DNA of 64,000 bases from Gammaproteobacteria bacterium UBA7803 (GTDB taxonomy: Bacteria; Pseudomonadota; Gammaproteobacteria; Pseudomonadales; Azotimanducaceae). The position numbers and the translations under genes were made by a program. The stretch is from NCBI GenBank assembly GCA_002480525.1, contig DLCH01000063.1, positions 25,853 through 89,852 of the forward strand, in the 5' to 3' direction. Under the pieces are notes generated by a model. That model searched no databases. It was not told where the DNA came from and saw only the letters and a list, made by a program, of their open reading frames with translations. Positions 56,060 to 64,000 of the stretch are shown here, piece by piece (the first letter of the stretch is position 1; each line of letters starts with the position of its first letter).

Positions 56060-57529
56060 TCAGGCCACCGCGAAGTCGTTCAGGTCGGGTGACCCCAACA
56101 CGTCCCGGAAGCGCTGCATGGACCAGGGCCACGCGGCCGGCACGCCCCGGTCATCGAGATACCAGCTCCTGCAGCCGGAGACCCATACGGTCTTGCTGGT
56201 GGCCTCGACCCGTTCGGCTTCGAACCGCTCAGCCGCCTCGGGGGTCGCGGAGAATTGCCGGAATTCTCCCTCGCGCACGCACGCCACGAGCTGGAGAAAA
56301 TACTCGAGCTGGATGTCTGCGACGTCGATGAGCGAGAAGTTGCCGACGGGGCCGTTGGGTCCGTTGAGCATGACCAGGTTCGGAAAGCCGGGCACGCACA
56401 CCGAGAGATAGGCCGACGGACGCTCGATCCACGCCTGCTCCAGGGTGACGCCCTGGTAGCCGATCACCTCGATGGGCCGCAGGAACTGGTCGACTTTGAA
56501 GCCCGTGGCCAGCACCAGAACGTCGAGCTCATGCAGCCGGCCGCTTGCGGTGCGCACGCCGGAGGGCTCGATTCGGTCGATGGTGTCCGTGACGAGTTCG
56601 GCGTTCGGCCGCTGAATGGCCTCGTAGTAGTTGTCGGACATGATCAGCCGCTTGCAAGCCGCCTGGTAATCCGGACGGAGCTTCTCACGCAGCACGGGGT
56701 CTTTGACGTTGTCTTCGAGATTGGCCAGCGTCAGCGCCTCGATGGCACGCAGCGCCTCGGGATTCTCGCCCACCACGGCAGATGAGAAGCCATGCTCGAA
56801 GATGTCCAGCTGCTCGTCCCGGATCCTGCGCATCGCATCCGGGTTGCGCCGGAATTCCGCTTTCTCCTCCTCGGTGTAGGCCGGGTTCGGGCGCGGCATG
56901 ATCCATTGGGCTGTGCGCTGGAACTGGGTGAGCAGCCCGACTTTGTCGGTAATGGCGCCCACCACCTGAATCGCGGTAGAGCCCGTGCCGATGATGCCGA
57001 GGCGCTTGCCCTCGAGCGGAACCGAGTGGTCCCAGCGCGCGGTATGAAAGCAGGGGCCGGCGAAGGCGTCGAGCCCGGGAATGTCCGGGTACCGGGGATG
57101 GTGCAGAACACCGGTCGCGGCCACGACGAAATCCACCACGTCCTTGCGGCCGTCCTGACACTCGAGATGCCAGCGGCCGTCGGCGAAGGCGAGCCGGGAG
57201 ACCTCGGCGCCGAACACCACCTTTTCCGTGACGCCGTGCTTCTCCGCCACCTTCTCGAAATACTCGAGGATCTCGCCGCCCGGCGCGCAGGTGTGCGACC
57301 ACTCCGGGTTCGGCTCGAAGTCGTAGCAGTAGGAATGGGACGGCACGTCGCAGGCGATGCCCGGATACCGGTTATCGCGCCAGGTGCCGCCCAGCCGGTC
57401 TGCTTTCTCATAGATCCTGAACTGGGTGTAGCCGGCGTCACGCAGCTTGATGGCGCTGAGAATGCCGGCCATGCCGCCGCCGATGATGGCGAAAGAGAGT
57501 TCCTGCTGCCGTGCCGTGCTCTTTGTCAT
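56060..57529 (-). CDS. Baeyer-Villiger-type flavin monooxygenase
   Basis: The 489-residue protein has IIGGGMAGILSAI (motif at 17-22), the BVMO fingerprint FAGPCFHTARW at 156-166 and a second site LGIIGTGSTAIQ near 178-189. It is shorter than the other three BVMOs but spans the same motifs through to a WPWSMQRFRDVL end. It likely adds oxygen to a ketone; substrate unknown. It is part of the minus-strand block running down from the MaoC pair, though a 24-base gap and a damaged SDR gene separate it from them. Confidence 0.9.
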   Translation of the reverse strand: MTKSTARQQELSFAIIGGGMAGILSAIKLRDAGYTQFRIYEKADRLGGTWRDNRYPGIACDVPSHSYCYDFEPNPEWSHTCAPGGEILEYFEKVAEKHGVTEKVVFGAEVSRLAFADGRWHLECQDGRKDVVDFVVAATGVLHHPRYPDIPGLDAFAGPCFHTARWDHSVPLEGKRLGIIGTGSTAIQVVGAITDKVGLLTQFQRTAQWIMPRPNPAYTEEEKAEFRRNPDAMRRIRDEQLDIFEHGFSSAVVGENPEALRAIEALTLANLEDNVKDPVLREKLRPDYQAACKRLIMSDNYYEAIQRPNAELVTDTIDRIEPSGVRTASGRLHELDVLVLATGFKVDQFLRPIEVIGYQGVTLEQAWIERPSAYLSVCVPGFPNLVMLNGPNGPVGNFSLIDVADIQLEYFLQLVACVREGEFRQFSATPEAAERFEAERVEATSKTVWVSGCRSWYLDDRGVPAAWPWSMQRFRDVLGSPDLNDFAVA

Positions 57530-57553
57530 GCTCGCCTCATTTCATGCCCGGTC

Positions 57554-58148
57554 TCAGATGCTGCGCCCACCGTCGACGTCGAGGCTCGTCCCCGTGGTCA
57601 TGTCGGCCTCGTCTGAGGCGAGGAAGGTCACGGCAGCTGCGATGTCGTGGGGCTCTGCCAGCCGCCCCCTTGGTCGCATTGTAGGGCGTGACACCCGGCC
57701 GCGGGGCGACGGCGCCGATCGACGCGATGTTGATGATGGCGCCGCCGCCCTGGTCGATCATGTACGGAATGGCGTGTTTGCAGCCGAGGAACACGCCGCG
57801 CACGTTGACCGCGAATACGGCATCGAAATCGGCAACGCTGATCTGCCACATGAGCTGACTGCGATGAGAGTAGCCGGCATTGTTGACCAGCACGTCGAGG
57901 GCGCCGAACGTGGTGTGGGCTGTTTCGATGAGCTTGCGCACGTCGTCTTCCTGCGACACATCCGCTGGCACGCACTCGACCGTGCCGTCGCCGCGGCCGA
58001 GCTCGGCCGCGATCCGTTCGAGCCGCTCGACGTCGATGTCCGAAAGGCAGACGCTGGCGCCCTCGGCGGCGAAACGCCGCGCGATGGCTTCTCCGAAGCC
58101 CGAGGCCGCGCCGGTCACCACCACGGCCTTTCCGCTGAACCGGTTCAT
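57554..58148 (-). pseudogene. SDR gene with out-of-frame internal deletion
   Basis: From ATG 58148 (GGAG upstream) the sequence is a normal SDR to the catalytic PYNATKG ([29 protein letters not shown]). At about 57660-57675 it jumps, in another frame, to [20 protein letters not shown] and [16 protein letters not shown] followed by the stop at 57554. About 50-55 residues between these parts are missing, including the segment after the active site that forms the substrate pocket. The junction is also out of frame, so no full product is made. ATG overlaps the NMO-like stop by four bases, so it was part of this operon. Confidence 0.85.
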
Positions 58149-59269
58149 GAGTCGCTCCTTTGCAAAGGTGTCGTCCGGGACGCGCCGATGTCCATGCACT
58201 CCTCGATTCCGGCCGCCGCCCGGGCTGCCTCCTCCATCATGCGCCGGAGGATGTCTGCTGCCGGCGGGGCGTCGCGGACCAGGCCCTGAACCTGCCCGAT
58301 GGGCTGAACCCCGCGCTCCAGGTCGCCTTCCTCGATGGCGCGCTGCATGGCGCGCTGGGCAGCCCCCATCCTTGCCAGCCGGAGCGTATGCTCCGGACCG
58401 TGGCGCAGAATGCGTGCCAGCAGACCCAGCCAGGGCAGACCCAGGTCGCGTGCCAGCCCCGGGGACGCGGCCAGAGCTGTCATCAGCCCGCCTCGCTCTC
58501 GCTCGAGGCGCTCGCTGCGCGGCGTGCGTAGTACCCGGCAGTCCATGCCGTCGAAACGGTCGGTGTAGAGGGTGTCTTCCGACTGCTTCTCGAGCACGTG
58601 CTGAAGGGTTGCCGGATGCAGCGGGCTCTCGGCCGCCGTGGCGAAGCGGGTCCCCATGGCCACCGCGCCGGCGCCGAGTGCCAGGGCGGCGACCAGGCCG
58701 CGGCCGTCGCCGAACCCGCCGGCCGCAATGATCGGAATGGAGACGGCGTCCCGGATGGTCGGTAGGAGCACCAGAGAGCCGACGGCGCTGCCATGGCCGG
58801 CCCCCTCGTTGCCGATGACCTGCACGGCATCGCATCCGGCCCGTGCCGCCGCCTGGGCGTGGCGTGCCGTGGTCACTGTGGCGATGATCCGGCCACCGTA
58901 CTCGCGGGCGCGCGGAACCAGCCAGGCACCGTTGCCGAGAGAGAACACGATCACCGGCACCCGCTCTGCCAGAGCCGCTTCCGCGTTCTCTCTGCCCGTC
59001 GGCAGGAGCAGGGGAACGCCCACACCGAAGGGGGCATCGGTCCGCCGCCGGATCTCGCGGATGGCCTGCCGCGTGGCATCGGCACTCAGCGTGGCCGTGG
59101 CGAGGACGCCGAGGCCTCCGGCCTCGCTCACGGCGGCCACCAGCGCAGGCGTCGAGACCCGAGTCATCTGCGCCAGCAGGATCGGGTGGCGGATGCCGAG
59201 CAGACGCGTGACCGTCGTGTCGAAGTGCGGAGCGGTACCGTCCGCGGGTTCACGGTAACGCCGCTCCAT
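58145..59269 (-). CDS. nitronate monooxygenase-like FMN protein
   Basis: The 374-residue protein has MTRVSTPALVAAVSEAGGLGVLA near residue 35, VQVIGNEGAGHGSAVGS near 150 and IIAAGGFGDGRGLVAALALGAGAVAMGTRF near 180, the FMN-binding pattern of the NPD family with the histidine in GAGHG. I prefer ATG 59269 because the earlier codons run into the MaoC gene; no strong ribosome site is seen. It shares only family-level similarity with the protein at 13128. Function may be an enoyl or nitronate oxidation; unknown. Confidence 0.8.
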   Translation of the reverse strand: MERRYREPADGTAPHFDTTVTRLLGIRHPILLAQMTRVSTPALVAAVSEAGGLGVLATATLSADATRQAIREIRRRTDAPFGVGVPLLLPTGRENAEAALAERVPVIVFSLGNGAWLVPRAREYGGRIIATVTTARHAQAAARAGCDAVQVIGNEGAGHGSAVGSLVLLPTIRDAVSIPIIAAGGFGDGRGLVAALALGAGAVAMGTRFATAAESPLHPATLQHVLEKQSEDTLYTDRFDGMDCRVLRTPRSERLERERGGLMTALAASPGLARDLGLPWLGLLARILRHGPEHTLRLARMGAAQRAMQRAIEEGDLERGVQPIGQVQGLVRDAPPAADILRRMMEEAARAAAGIEECMDIGASRTTPLQRSDS

Positions 59270-59288
59270 CAGGTTGGCGTCCGGCGCT

Positions 59289-59708
59289 TCACGCGACCGG
59301 CAATCTGATGCTGGCGGTTCCGAAGACACGGTTCTCCCCTTGCGGATTCTTCACCGTCAGATCCAGCTGCACGGCGCCGGTTTCTTCGTCGATGTCGGTA
59401 ACCACGCCGCTCAGCGTGCAGGGTTCGCCGGCCAGCAGCGGAGCGCGAAACACCGTGTCGATGCTGTCGATCCGTGCTGCCGTGGACCAGCGGTGGATCA
59501 TGCTGCTCAAAAAGCCAAGTGCCATGATTCCGGGTACCAGCGCTCCAGGCAGGCCCTCCGCCCGCGCCTGGTCGTGGTCCTTGAACCGGGCGGCCCGCCC
59601 CCAACCAACGGCGTCGGCGAAAGCGCCGGTGGCAACGAGTGAGGTGTCGGGCTCGAACGGCGGCAGCTCGGCGCCGAACTCCACGTCCTCGATGGTCGCG
59701 ATGGTCAT
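59289..59708 (-). CDS. MaoC-like hydratase subunit (hot-dog fold)
   Basis: The 139-residue protein has the hot-dog fold with DHDQARAEGLPGALVPGIMALGFLSSM near residues 44-70, in the position of the hydratase-2 motif, though without the full Asp-x-x-His pattern. It overlaps the other MaoC gene by four bases. MaoC pairs in steroid and fatty-acid clusters act as heteromeric enoyl-CoA hydratases; that function is inferred here. In this operon they would hydrate the enoyl-CoA made by an ACAD before aldol cleavage by an Ltp2-type enzyme. Confidence 0.75.
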   Translation of the reverse strand: MTIATIEDVEFGAELPPFEPDTSLVATGAFADAVGWGRAARFKDHDQARAEGLPGALVPGIMALGFLSSMIHRWSTAARIDSIDTVFRAPLLAGEPCTLSGVVTDIDEETGAVQLDLTVKNPQGENRVFGTASIRLPVA

Positions 59709-60148
59709 GACTGCGGCCGCTCCCGCACGACCATGCGCGCATCGCTGGTCGCCACGTGGCGCTCATCGGGGTCGAAGATCTCCATGCGCGAGACGATGAA
59801 GAGCATGCGTCCAGAGCGCCCGCTTTTGTCGTAGATGTCGTGCAGATGGCTGCGCCCGGTAAGGCGTACCCCCGGGCGCACCGGGGCGATGCAGAACACT
59901 GCCTTGCCACCGTCCATCGGGATGCCGCCGAGCGCCGGAAAATCGATCGGCAGATGCCGTGCCGCTGCCAGGCTGCCGATGAAGGCCGGCGTGGCCTGAA
60001 AGTCGGGATGGTCGGGCTCGAGATACTCGGGTCGCGTTTCGCCCACCGCACGGGCCACGGCGACCAGCTTACCGGGGTCGAGGACGAATTCCCGGGCATC
60101 GAATTCTGCGCCCACGAACTGATCTTTCAGGGAGTCGACGTCTATCAA
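59705..60148 (-). CDS. MaoC-like hydratase partner (FAS1-type dehydratase N-terminal domain)
   Basis: The 147-residue protein begins VDSLKDQFVGAEFDAREFVLDPGKLVAVARAVGE and has TPAFIGSLAAARHLPIDFPALGG near 54, the order of FAS1-like dehydratase domains that pair with a MaoC subunit. The start is TTG 60148 without a clear ribosome site; site 12 lies only 15 bases upstream, so the transcript may be short-leadered. Substrate by analogy is a bulky enoyl-CoA. The pair is well placed upstream of the damaged SDR and the NMO-like gene. Confidence 0.75.
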   Translation of the reverse strand: MIDVDSLKDQFVGAEFDAREFVLDPGKLVAVARAVGETRPEYLEPDHPDFQATPAFIGSLAAARHLPIDFPALGGIPMDGGKAVFCIAPVRPGVRLTGRSHLHDIYDKSGRSGRMLFIVSRMEIFDPDERHVATSDARMVVRERPQS

Positions 60149-60162
60149 TGATCAAACCGGTT

Positions 60163-60178
60163 GGTAAGCGTGTGAACG
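60163..60178. promoter_or_regulatory. 16-bp palindrome, candidate shared operator (site 12, half conserved)
   Basis: GGTAAGCGTGTGAACG has one strong arm (GGTAAGC) and one weak, 9 of 14 positions of the best copy, between the MaoC pair and the P450. Confidence 0.35.
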
Positions 60179-60260
60179 AAGTGTATCGTCCTCGCGCGCA
60201 TGAGGCGAGCGTCGTTCGCGGACTCCCGACGACGCTGAATCCGACGGCCCTTGGCGGCGC

Positions 60261-61529
60261 TCAGTCGTTCGGGATGACCTGTACGGGAAGCTCGGAATAT
60301 CCGCGGATGAAAGCGGACCGATAGCGCACCGGCTCGCCCACGATCTCCACCTTGTGGAACCGTTTCTGGATCTCCTCCCACAGCAGACGCAGCTGCAGCT
60401 CGGCCACCCGGTTGCCCATGCAGCGGTGAATGCCATAGCCGAACGACAGGTGGTTGCGGGCATTCGGCCGGTCGATGACCAGCCGGTCGGCGTCTTCGAA
60501 CACGTCCTCGTCGCGGTTGCCCGACACGTACCACATGGCCACCTTGTCGCCCTTGCGGATGGTCTGTCCGCGCAGGCTGACGTCTTCAGTCGCGGTACGG
60601 CGCATGTAGGCCAGTGGCGTCTGCCAGCGAATGATCTCCGCGACCATGTTGGGAATGAGGGACGGGTCCTCGCGCAGCTTGTCGTACTCTTCCGGAAAGC
60701 GGTTGAGGGCCAGCACGCCGCCCGAGATGGAGTTGCGGGTGGTGTCGTTGCCACCGACGATGAGCAGCATCAGGTTGCCCAGGTATTCCAGCGGCCGGTT
60801 GACCATGTCTCTGGTCGACTCGCCGTGCGCCAGCATCGAGATCAGGTCGTTGCCGGGTTCCGGCCGGGCTGCCCGCTCGCGCCACAGCTGCGTGAAGCAG
60901 GCCAGACACTCGAGCATCTCCCGTCGCCACTCCTCCCGCGAGCTCACCAGGCCGCTGTTGCGTCCTCCCGTGGCGATGTCCGACCAGCGGGTCAGGCGAC
61001 GCCGGTCGTCGAAGGGAAAGTCGAGCAGGGTGGCGAGCATCTGGGTCGTCAGCTCGATGGAGACCCGGTCGACCCAGTTGAAGGTCTCGCCTACCGGTAG
61101 CGCGTCCAGAATGTCCGCCACCCGCGCGCGGATCAGTGGCTCGAGCGCGACCAGATTGCGCGGCATCGCCACTGGCTGCACCGCTTTGCGTTGCACGTCG
61201 TGTTTGGGCGGATCCATGGCGATGAACATCGGCGTCTCGAACTCTTCGTCGGGATCGTCCAGCGTGACGGAACCTGCCGACGAGAACAGCTCGTGGTGGT
61301 GATCCACCCACTTGATGTCCTCGAAGCGGGATATGGACCAGAACGGGCCGTATCGCGACTCCGGGTGACGGAATACCGGCGCTTCGGCACGCAACCGTGC
61401 GAAGTAGGGCCAGATCGCGTCCTTCTCTGCCAGATACCAGTTGCTGATGTCGACGGATTCCAAGGGAACCGCGGAAGCGTGCTCGAGGAGCGCTTCGCGG
61501 CTTGCGGTTTCCGGGTTCATCGAGTTCAT
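60261..61529 (-). CDS. cytochrome P450, CYP153-like alkane/terminal hydroxylase type
   Basis: The 422-residue P450 has FIAMDPPKHDVQRKAV near residue 102, FNWVDRVSIELTTQMLATLLDFPF near 150-173 and RWSDIATG near 181, all characteristic of the CYP153 family that hydroxylates terminal methyl groups of alkanes, fatty acids and some terpenoids. The I-helix VGGNDTT is at 258-264 and the haem loop FGYGIHRCMG at 363-372 with Cys370. GGAGGG lies seven bases before ATG 61529. Its redox partners are absent from the window. It could initiate attack on an alkyl or isoprenoid side chain. Confidence 0.88.
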   Translation of the reverse strand: MNSMNPETASREALLEHASAVPLESVDISNWYLAEKDAIWPYFARLRAEAPVFRHPESRYGPFWSISRFEDIKWVDHHHELFSSAGSVTLDDPDEEFETPMFIAMDPPKHDVQRKAVQPVAMPRNLVALEPLIRARVADILDALPVGETFNWVDRVSIELTTQMLATLLDFPFDDRRRLTRWSDIATGGRNSGLVSSREEWRREMLECLACFTQLWRERAARPEPGNDLISMLAHGESTRDMVNRPLEYLGNLMLLIVGGNDTTRNSISGGVLALNRFPEEYDKLREDPSLIPNMVAEIIRWQTPLAYMRRTATEDVSLRGQTIRKGDKVAMWYVSGNRDEDVFEDADRLVIDRPNARNHLSFGYGIHRCMGNRVAELQLRLLWEEIQKRFHKVEIVGEPVRYRSAFIRGYSELPVQVIPND

Positions 61530-61648
61530 GAGCGGACCCTCCTGCTCGAGCCTTGGCGAGGCATCTGCGCCGCCGGTTTCCGTGACGCCACCGACTCCAC
61601 GCACGATTGACACCATGGCGGCGAATGTGTGAATGTCAAGCCCCAATT

Positions 61649-61664
61649 AGTCAATGCGCTTACG
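61649..61664. promoter_or_regulatory. 16-bp palindrome, candidate shared operator (site 13, half conserved)
   Basis: AGTCAATGCGCTTACG has the strong right arm GCTTACG and a weak left arm, 9 of 14 positions, between the divergent P450 and alpha/beta hydrolase genes. Confidence 0.35.
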
Positions 61665-61730
61665 AGCTGTGCGGTGAGCGAGCGATGCACGGGTGTACGA
61701 TCATCGCAGCGAAACCTGGAGGAGGAGAGC

Positions 61731-62621
61731 GTGCCGAGCACCGAGCATGAACGCTTCGTCGAGATGATGACGTCCATCCCCCGCAGAGACGACCTTCCTC
61801 TGCAGGAGCAGCGTGACAACTACGCCGCGATTCTGGCAGCCAACCCGTTGCCGGAAGACGTGGAGATCCGCAGCGTCGAGGTCGGGGCGGTCAGTGCCGA
61901 CTGGGTCGATCCGCCGGGGCCGCGCCGCGATCGGGTCACGCTGTATCTGCACGGCGGCGGCTACGTCATCGGCTCGAGCACCGCATACCACGAGTTCGGC
62001 GCGCGCCTGGCGGGCGCTCTGGATTCCCGCGTGCTGTTGCTCGATTACCGCCTGGCCCCGGAGTGCCCGTTTCCGGCTGCCGTGGACGATGCGGTGGCCG
62101 CCTACCGCTATCTACTCGAGGAGTCGGCGGGCCCGGGGCGGGTGGTCATCGCCGGCGACTCCGCCGGCGGCGGTCTCACGCTGGCGACGCTGGCCCGGCT
62201 GCGGGACGAGGGCGAGGCGCTGCCGGCCGCTGGCATCTGCTTCTCGCCCTGGACGGATCTGGAGGCCACCGGAGATTCCCATCGCCCCGGGGCCGTGGAC
62301 GATCCGCTGGTTCAGGTCGACGGGCTGCGGCAAATGGCGCGGCTGTATGCCGAGGGCAACCTGCGCCATCCGCTGGCATCACCGCTGCACGCCGAATTCC
62401 AGGGTTTTCCGCCCCTTCACGTGGAGGTGGGAACTCGGGAGGTGCTCCTCGACGACGCGCGCCGCGTCGTCGAGAAGGCGCGCCGCAGCGGGGTCGAGAC
62501 CAGCTCCTTCGAGGCGGAGGGGCTGATTCACGTGTGGCCGGTGCTGATGGCCGGTGCGCCGGAATCGGCCGAATCGCTCGAGCGCGTCCGCGCCTTCCTC
62601 GACCGCGTCATGCCCGGATGA
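61731..62621 (+). CDS. alpha/beta hydrolase, hormone-sensitive-lipase family (esterase)
   Basis: The 296-residue enzyme starts at GTG 61731 (GGAGGAGAGC upstream). It has the oxyanion motif HGGGYVIGSS near residue 75, nucleophile elbow GDSAGGG near 144, an acid in EVLLDDARR near 240, and the histidine in LIHVWPV near 271, the family IV pattern. Such carboxylesterases hydrolyse esters or lactones made by Baeyer-Villiger oxidation. It is divergent from the CYP153-like gene. Confidence 0.85.
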   Translation: MPSTEHERFVEMMTSIPRRDDLPLQEQRDNYAAILAANPLPEDVEIRSVEVGAVSADWVDPPGPRRDRVTLYLHGGGYVIGSSTAYHEFGARLAGALDSRVLLLDYRLAPECPFPAAVDDAVAAYRYLLEESAGPGRVVIAGDSAGGGLTLATLARLRDEGEALPAAGICFSPWTDLEATGDSHRPGAVDDPLVQVDGLRQMARLYAEGNLRHPLASPLHAEFQGFPPLHVEVGTREVLLDDARRVVEKARRSGVETSSFEAEGLIHVWPVLMAGAPESAESLERVRAFLDRVMPG

Positions 62622-62652
62622 CCAGGTTGCCGGGAGGGAGGAAGCGGGGATC

Positions 62653-62870
62653 ATGAAGTTCGCGGTCCTCCAGTTCTTCTCCTGGCCCGAGCGCCGCGTG
62701 CCGTTGCAGGTGGTGTACGAGGGCGTTCTCGAGCGCATCCGCATCACCAGATCGATCAGCCGATTTCCATGGCCCGCCTGATCGCCATCGCGCCCACGGA
62801 GCGGGTAGCCCGTTCCGGCGCGGCGTGGATCTTCAATGCCTACGCCAACCCGAATCCTCGAGGAGGACGC
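62653..62870 (+). pseudogene. LLM-class monooxygenase fragment
   Basis: From ATG 62653 (GGAGGA upstream) MKFAVLQFFSWPERRVPLQV then VYEGVLERIRI matches the N-terminus of luciferase-like monooxygenases, but the frame ends at 62781. A second frame gives MARLIAIAPTERV and NAYANPNPR, resembling the strand-helix part around residues 60-100 of the same family, up to about 62870. The AVWLAEHHF region in between is missing. A remnant of one enzyme with at least two lesions is the best reading; the ribosome site survives. Confidence 0.5.
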
Positions 62871-62871
62871 C

Positions 62872-63822
62872 GTGAGTGCAGGACATCGGTTACCGGGAAC
62901 CCCGGATCCAGACAGATTCATCCGAGGTGCCGGTGGTTGTCGGCTGGCGGCGGACGTGTGGGGAGACCCGGACGGGCCGCTGGTCATTCTCCAGCATGGC
63001 GGCGGCCAGACGCGCCACGCCTGGAAAGGCGCGGGCGAAATCCTTGGCCGGGCCGGCTATCACGCGGTTGCGCTCGATGCCCGCGGCCACGGAGACTCGG
63101 ACTGGGCGCCTGACGGCGTGTACGGTCAGGATGTCATGGTGGCGGACCTCTGCCAGGTGGTGCAGCAGCTGGGGGGCCGTCGCCCCGTGCTGGTGGGGGC
63201 GTCGATGGGTGGCGGCGTGAGCCTCGTGGCCTGCGGGGAGGACCACGTGGACGCGACCGCGCTGGTGCTGGTCGACATCGGCCACCGCATCGAAACGGAG
63301 GGGGTCCAGAAGATTCAGGCGTTCATGAACCAGAAGCCGGAGGGCTTCGATTCTCTCGAGGAGGTCGCCGACGCCATCGCCAGCTATCAGCCGCACCGCC
63401 GGCGACCGAGAGACCTCTCCGGACTGGCCAAGAACGTCCGCCTGGGCGACGACGGTCGGTACCACTGGCATTGGGACCCCCGGTTTCGCACCGGCCACCG
63501 TGACGTCGGTAAGCGTGAGGCTCGGCTGACGGCGTGCGCCCGAGCGTTGCGCCTGCCCACGCTGCTGGTGCGTGGTGGGTTGTCGGACGTATTGAGCGAG
63601 GAAGGAGCGCGGGAGTTTCTGGCCTTGTGTCCGCACGCCGAGTACGTGAACGTGACGGAGGCGGGGCACATGGTGGCGGGCGATCGTAACGATGTCTTCG
63701 CCAATGCGGTCATCGAGTTTCTGGCGAGGGTGGTGCCCGCGGACGGCGAGCCGGTGCAGCCGCCCCACGCGCCGCATCCGCACCACCAGGGTCCGCCAGG
63801 GGACGTGAACGACGTACCCTGA
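62872..63822 (+). CDS. alpha/beta hydrolase
   Basis: The 316-residue protein starts at GTG 62872 (GAGGA upstream; ATG 62836 is the other option). It shows the strand-turn ILQHGGGQTRHAW near residue 40, the nucleophile elbow VGASMGGG near 108, an acid in RGGLSDVLSEE near 230 and the histidine of EAGHMVAGDRND near 263. The tail is Pro- and His-rich (PPHAPHPHHQGPPGD) and is unusual for the family. It might be an epoxide hydrolase, dehalogenase or lactonase-type enzyme; no Asp nucleophile, so a serine esterase or C-C hydrolase is favoured. Confidence 0.83.
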   Translation: MSAGHRLPGTPDPDRFIRGAGGCRLAADVWGDPDGPLVILQHGGGQTRHAWKGAGEILGRAGYHAVALDARGHGDSDWAPDGVYGQDVMVADLCQVVQQLGGRRPVLVGASMGGGVSLVACGEDHVDATALVLVDIGHRIETEGVQKIQAFMNQKPEGFDSLEEVADAIASYQPHRRRPRDLSGLAKNVRLGDDGRYHWHWDPRFRTGHRDVGKREARLTACARALRLPTLLVRGGLSDVLSEEGAREFLALCPHAEYVNVTEAGHMVAGDRNDVFANAVIEFLARVVPADGEPVQPPHAPHPHHQGPPGDVNDVP

Positions 63823-63939
63823 TCTGCACTGGACCATCCGCTGTGCTTACGGTTCGACGTCAACGAGGCGCTCCATGGCTGCGGGGAGATCGCGCAGCCG
63901 CTGCTGTTGATCCGGGCGCGGCTGGTAGGCACGAACTGG

Positions 63940-64000
63940 ACACAACGACTATCTAAATAATTGAAATACAAAGAAACACCGAGGGTTCGAATCCCTCCCT
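63940..64000 (+). other. AT-rich segment ending in a tRNA-like T-arm, cut by the window edge
   Basis: About 40 AT-rich bases (63940-63979) precede a perfect T-arm: stem GAGGG (63981-63985), loop TTCGAAT (63986-63992), stem CCCTC (63993-63997), then CCT. A whole tRNA cannot be folded from the bases upstream, so only the 3' part of a tRNA-like gene seems present. This is what an attachment site of an integrated element often looks like. It is cut off at 64000. Confidence 0.5.

Noticed and set aside
63834..63849. TGCTTACG near 63844 as a further operator copy
   Set aside because: Only the right arm is present and no gene start follows within the window.

Overview
The window is high-GC DNA from a Gram-negative bacterium, most likely a proteobacterium. 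It has two TonB-dependent receptors, an RND efflux pump with a lipoprotein adaptor, and lipobox signal peptides, which argue against an actinobacterium although many enzyme families here are also common in actinobacteria. I cannot name the genus from sequence alone. About 60 kb reads as one large catabolic supercluster: acyl-CoA chemistry (CoA ligase, CoA transferase, three acyl-CoA dehydrogenases, three enoyl-CoA hydratases, a MaoC pair, two thiolase-like/DUF35 pairs), oxygenation (four Baeyer-Villiger-type flavin monooxygenases, two P450s, four luciferase-like monooxygenases, two nitronate-monooxygenase-like proteins), hydrolysis (six amidohydrolases, two alpha/beta hydrolases, a metallo-beta-lactamase-fold protein, a double hot-dog thioesterase) and several SDRs. 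The substrate is not evident. The mix suggests a cyclic or branched lipophilic compound (terpenoid, steroid-like or alicyclic ketone) handled by ring oxygenation, lactone or ester hydrolysis and beta-oxidation with retro-aldol chain release.

Layout. 1-1.2 kb: end of a PdxA-family gene and a small lipoprotein. 1.2-1.8 kb: decayed remnants of a 2-oxoacid:ferredoxin oxidoreductase (KorA/KorB). 1.8-13.0 kb: a tightly packed minus-strand operon of nine genes, read from a BVMO down to a CoA ligase. 13.1-16.1 kb: nitronate-monooxygenase-like protein plus BVMO (+). 16.2-17.6 kb: CMD-family protein and enoyl-CoA hydratase (-). 17.7-20.5 kb: SDR, ACAD, ECH (+). 20.5-23.2 kb: a divergent ECH / BVMO pair. 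23.3-29.3 kb: minus operon of amidohydrolase, P450, D-aminoacylase-like, MBL-fold and hot-dog genes. 29.35-36.4 kb: plus operon of LLM, isocitrate-dehydrogenase-like, a two-subunit ACAD, an unknown protein and LLM. 36.4-40.7 kb: minus genes for amidohydrolase, LLM, CoA transferase and SDR. 40.8-46.9 kb: two head-to-head TonB receptors, the right one frameshifted. 47.6-53.7 kb: alcohol dehydrogenase, then TetR-MFP-RND. 53.75-55.9 kb: a second thiolase-like/DUF35 pair diverging from a small CMD protein. 56.1-61.5 kb: minus BVMO, SDR with an internal deletion, NMO-like, MaoC pair, CYP153-like P450. 61.7-63.8 kb: two alpha/beta hydrolases flanking an LLM remnant. The last 60 bases are AT-rich and end in a tRNA-like T-arm cut by the window edge.

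Most striking point: nearly every intergenic promoter region carries a similar 16-bp palindrome, best copy TGTAAGCGGGCTTACA (47512-47527), usually between divergent transcripts. This suggests one regulator, not encoded in the window, controls the whole supercluster. The only transcription factor gene here (TetR, 48917) has its own, different tandem operators. Five broken loci (korAB, a TonB receptor, an SDR, an LLM, possibly a NUDIX gene) show the cluster is being remodelled.
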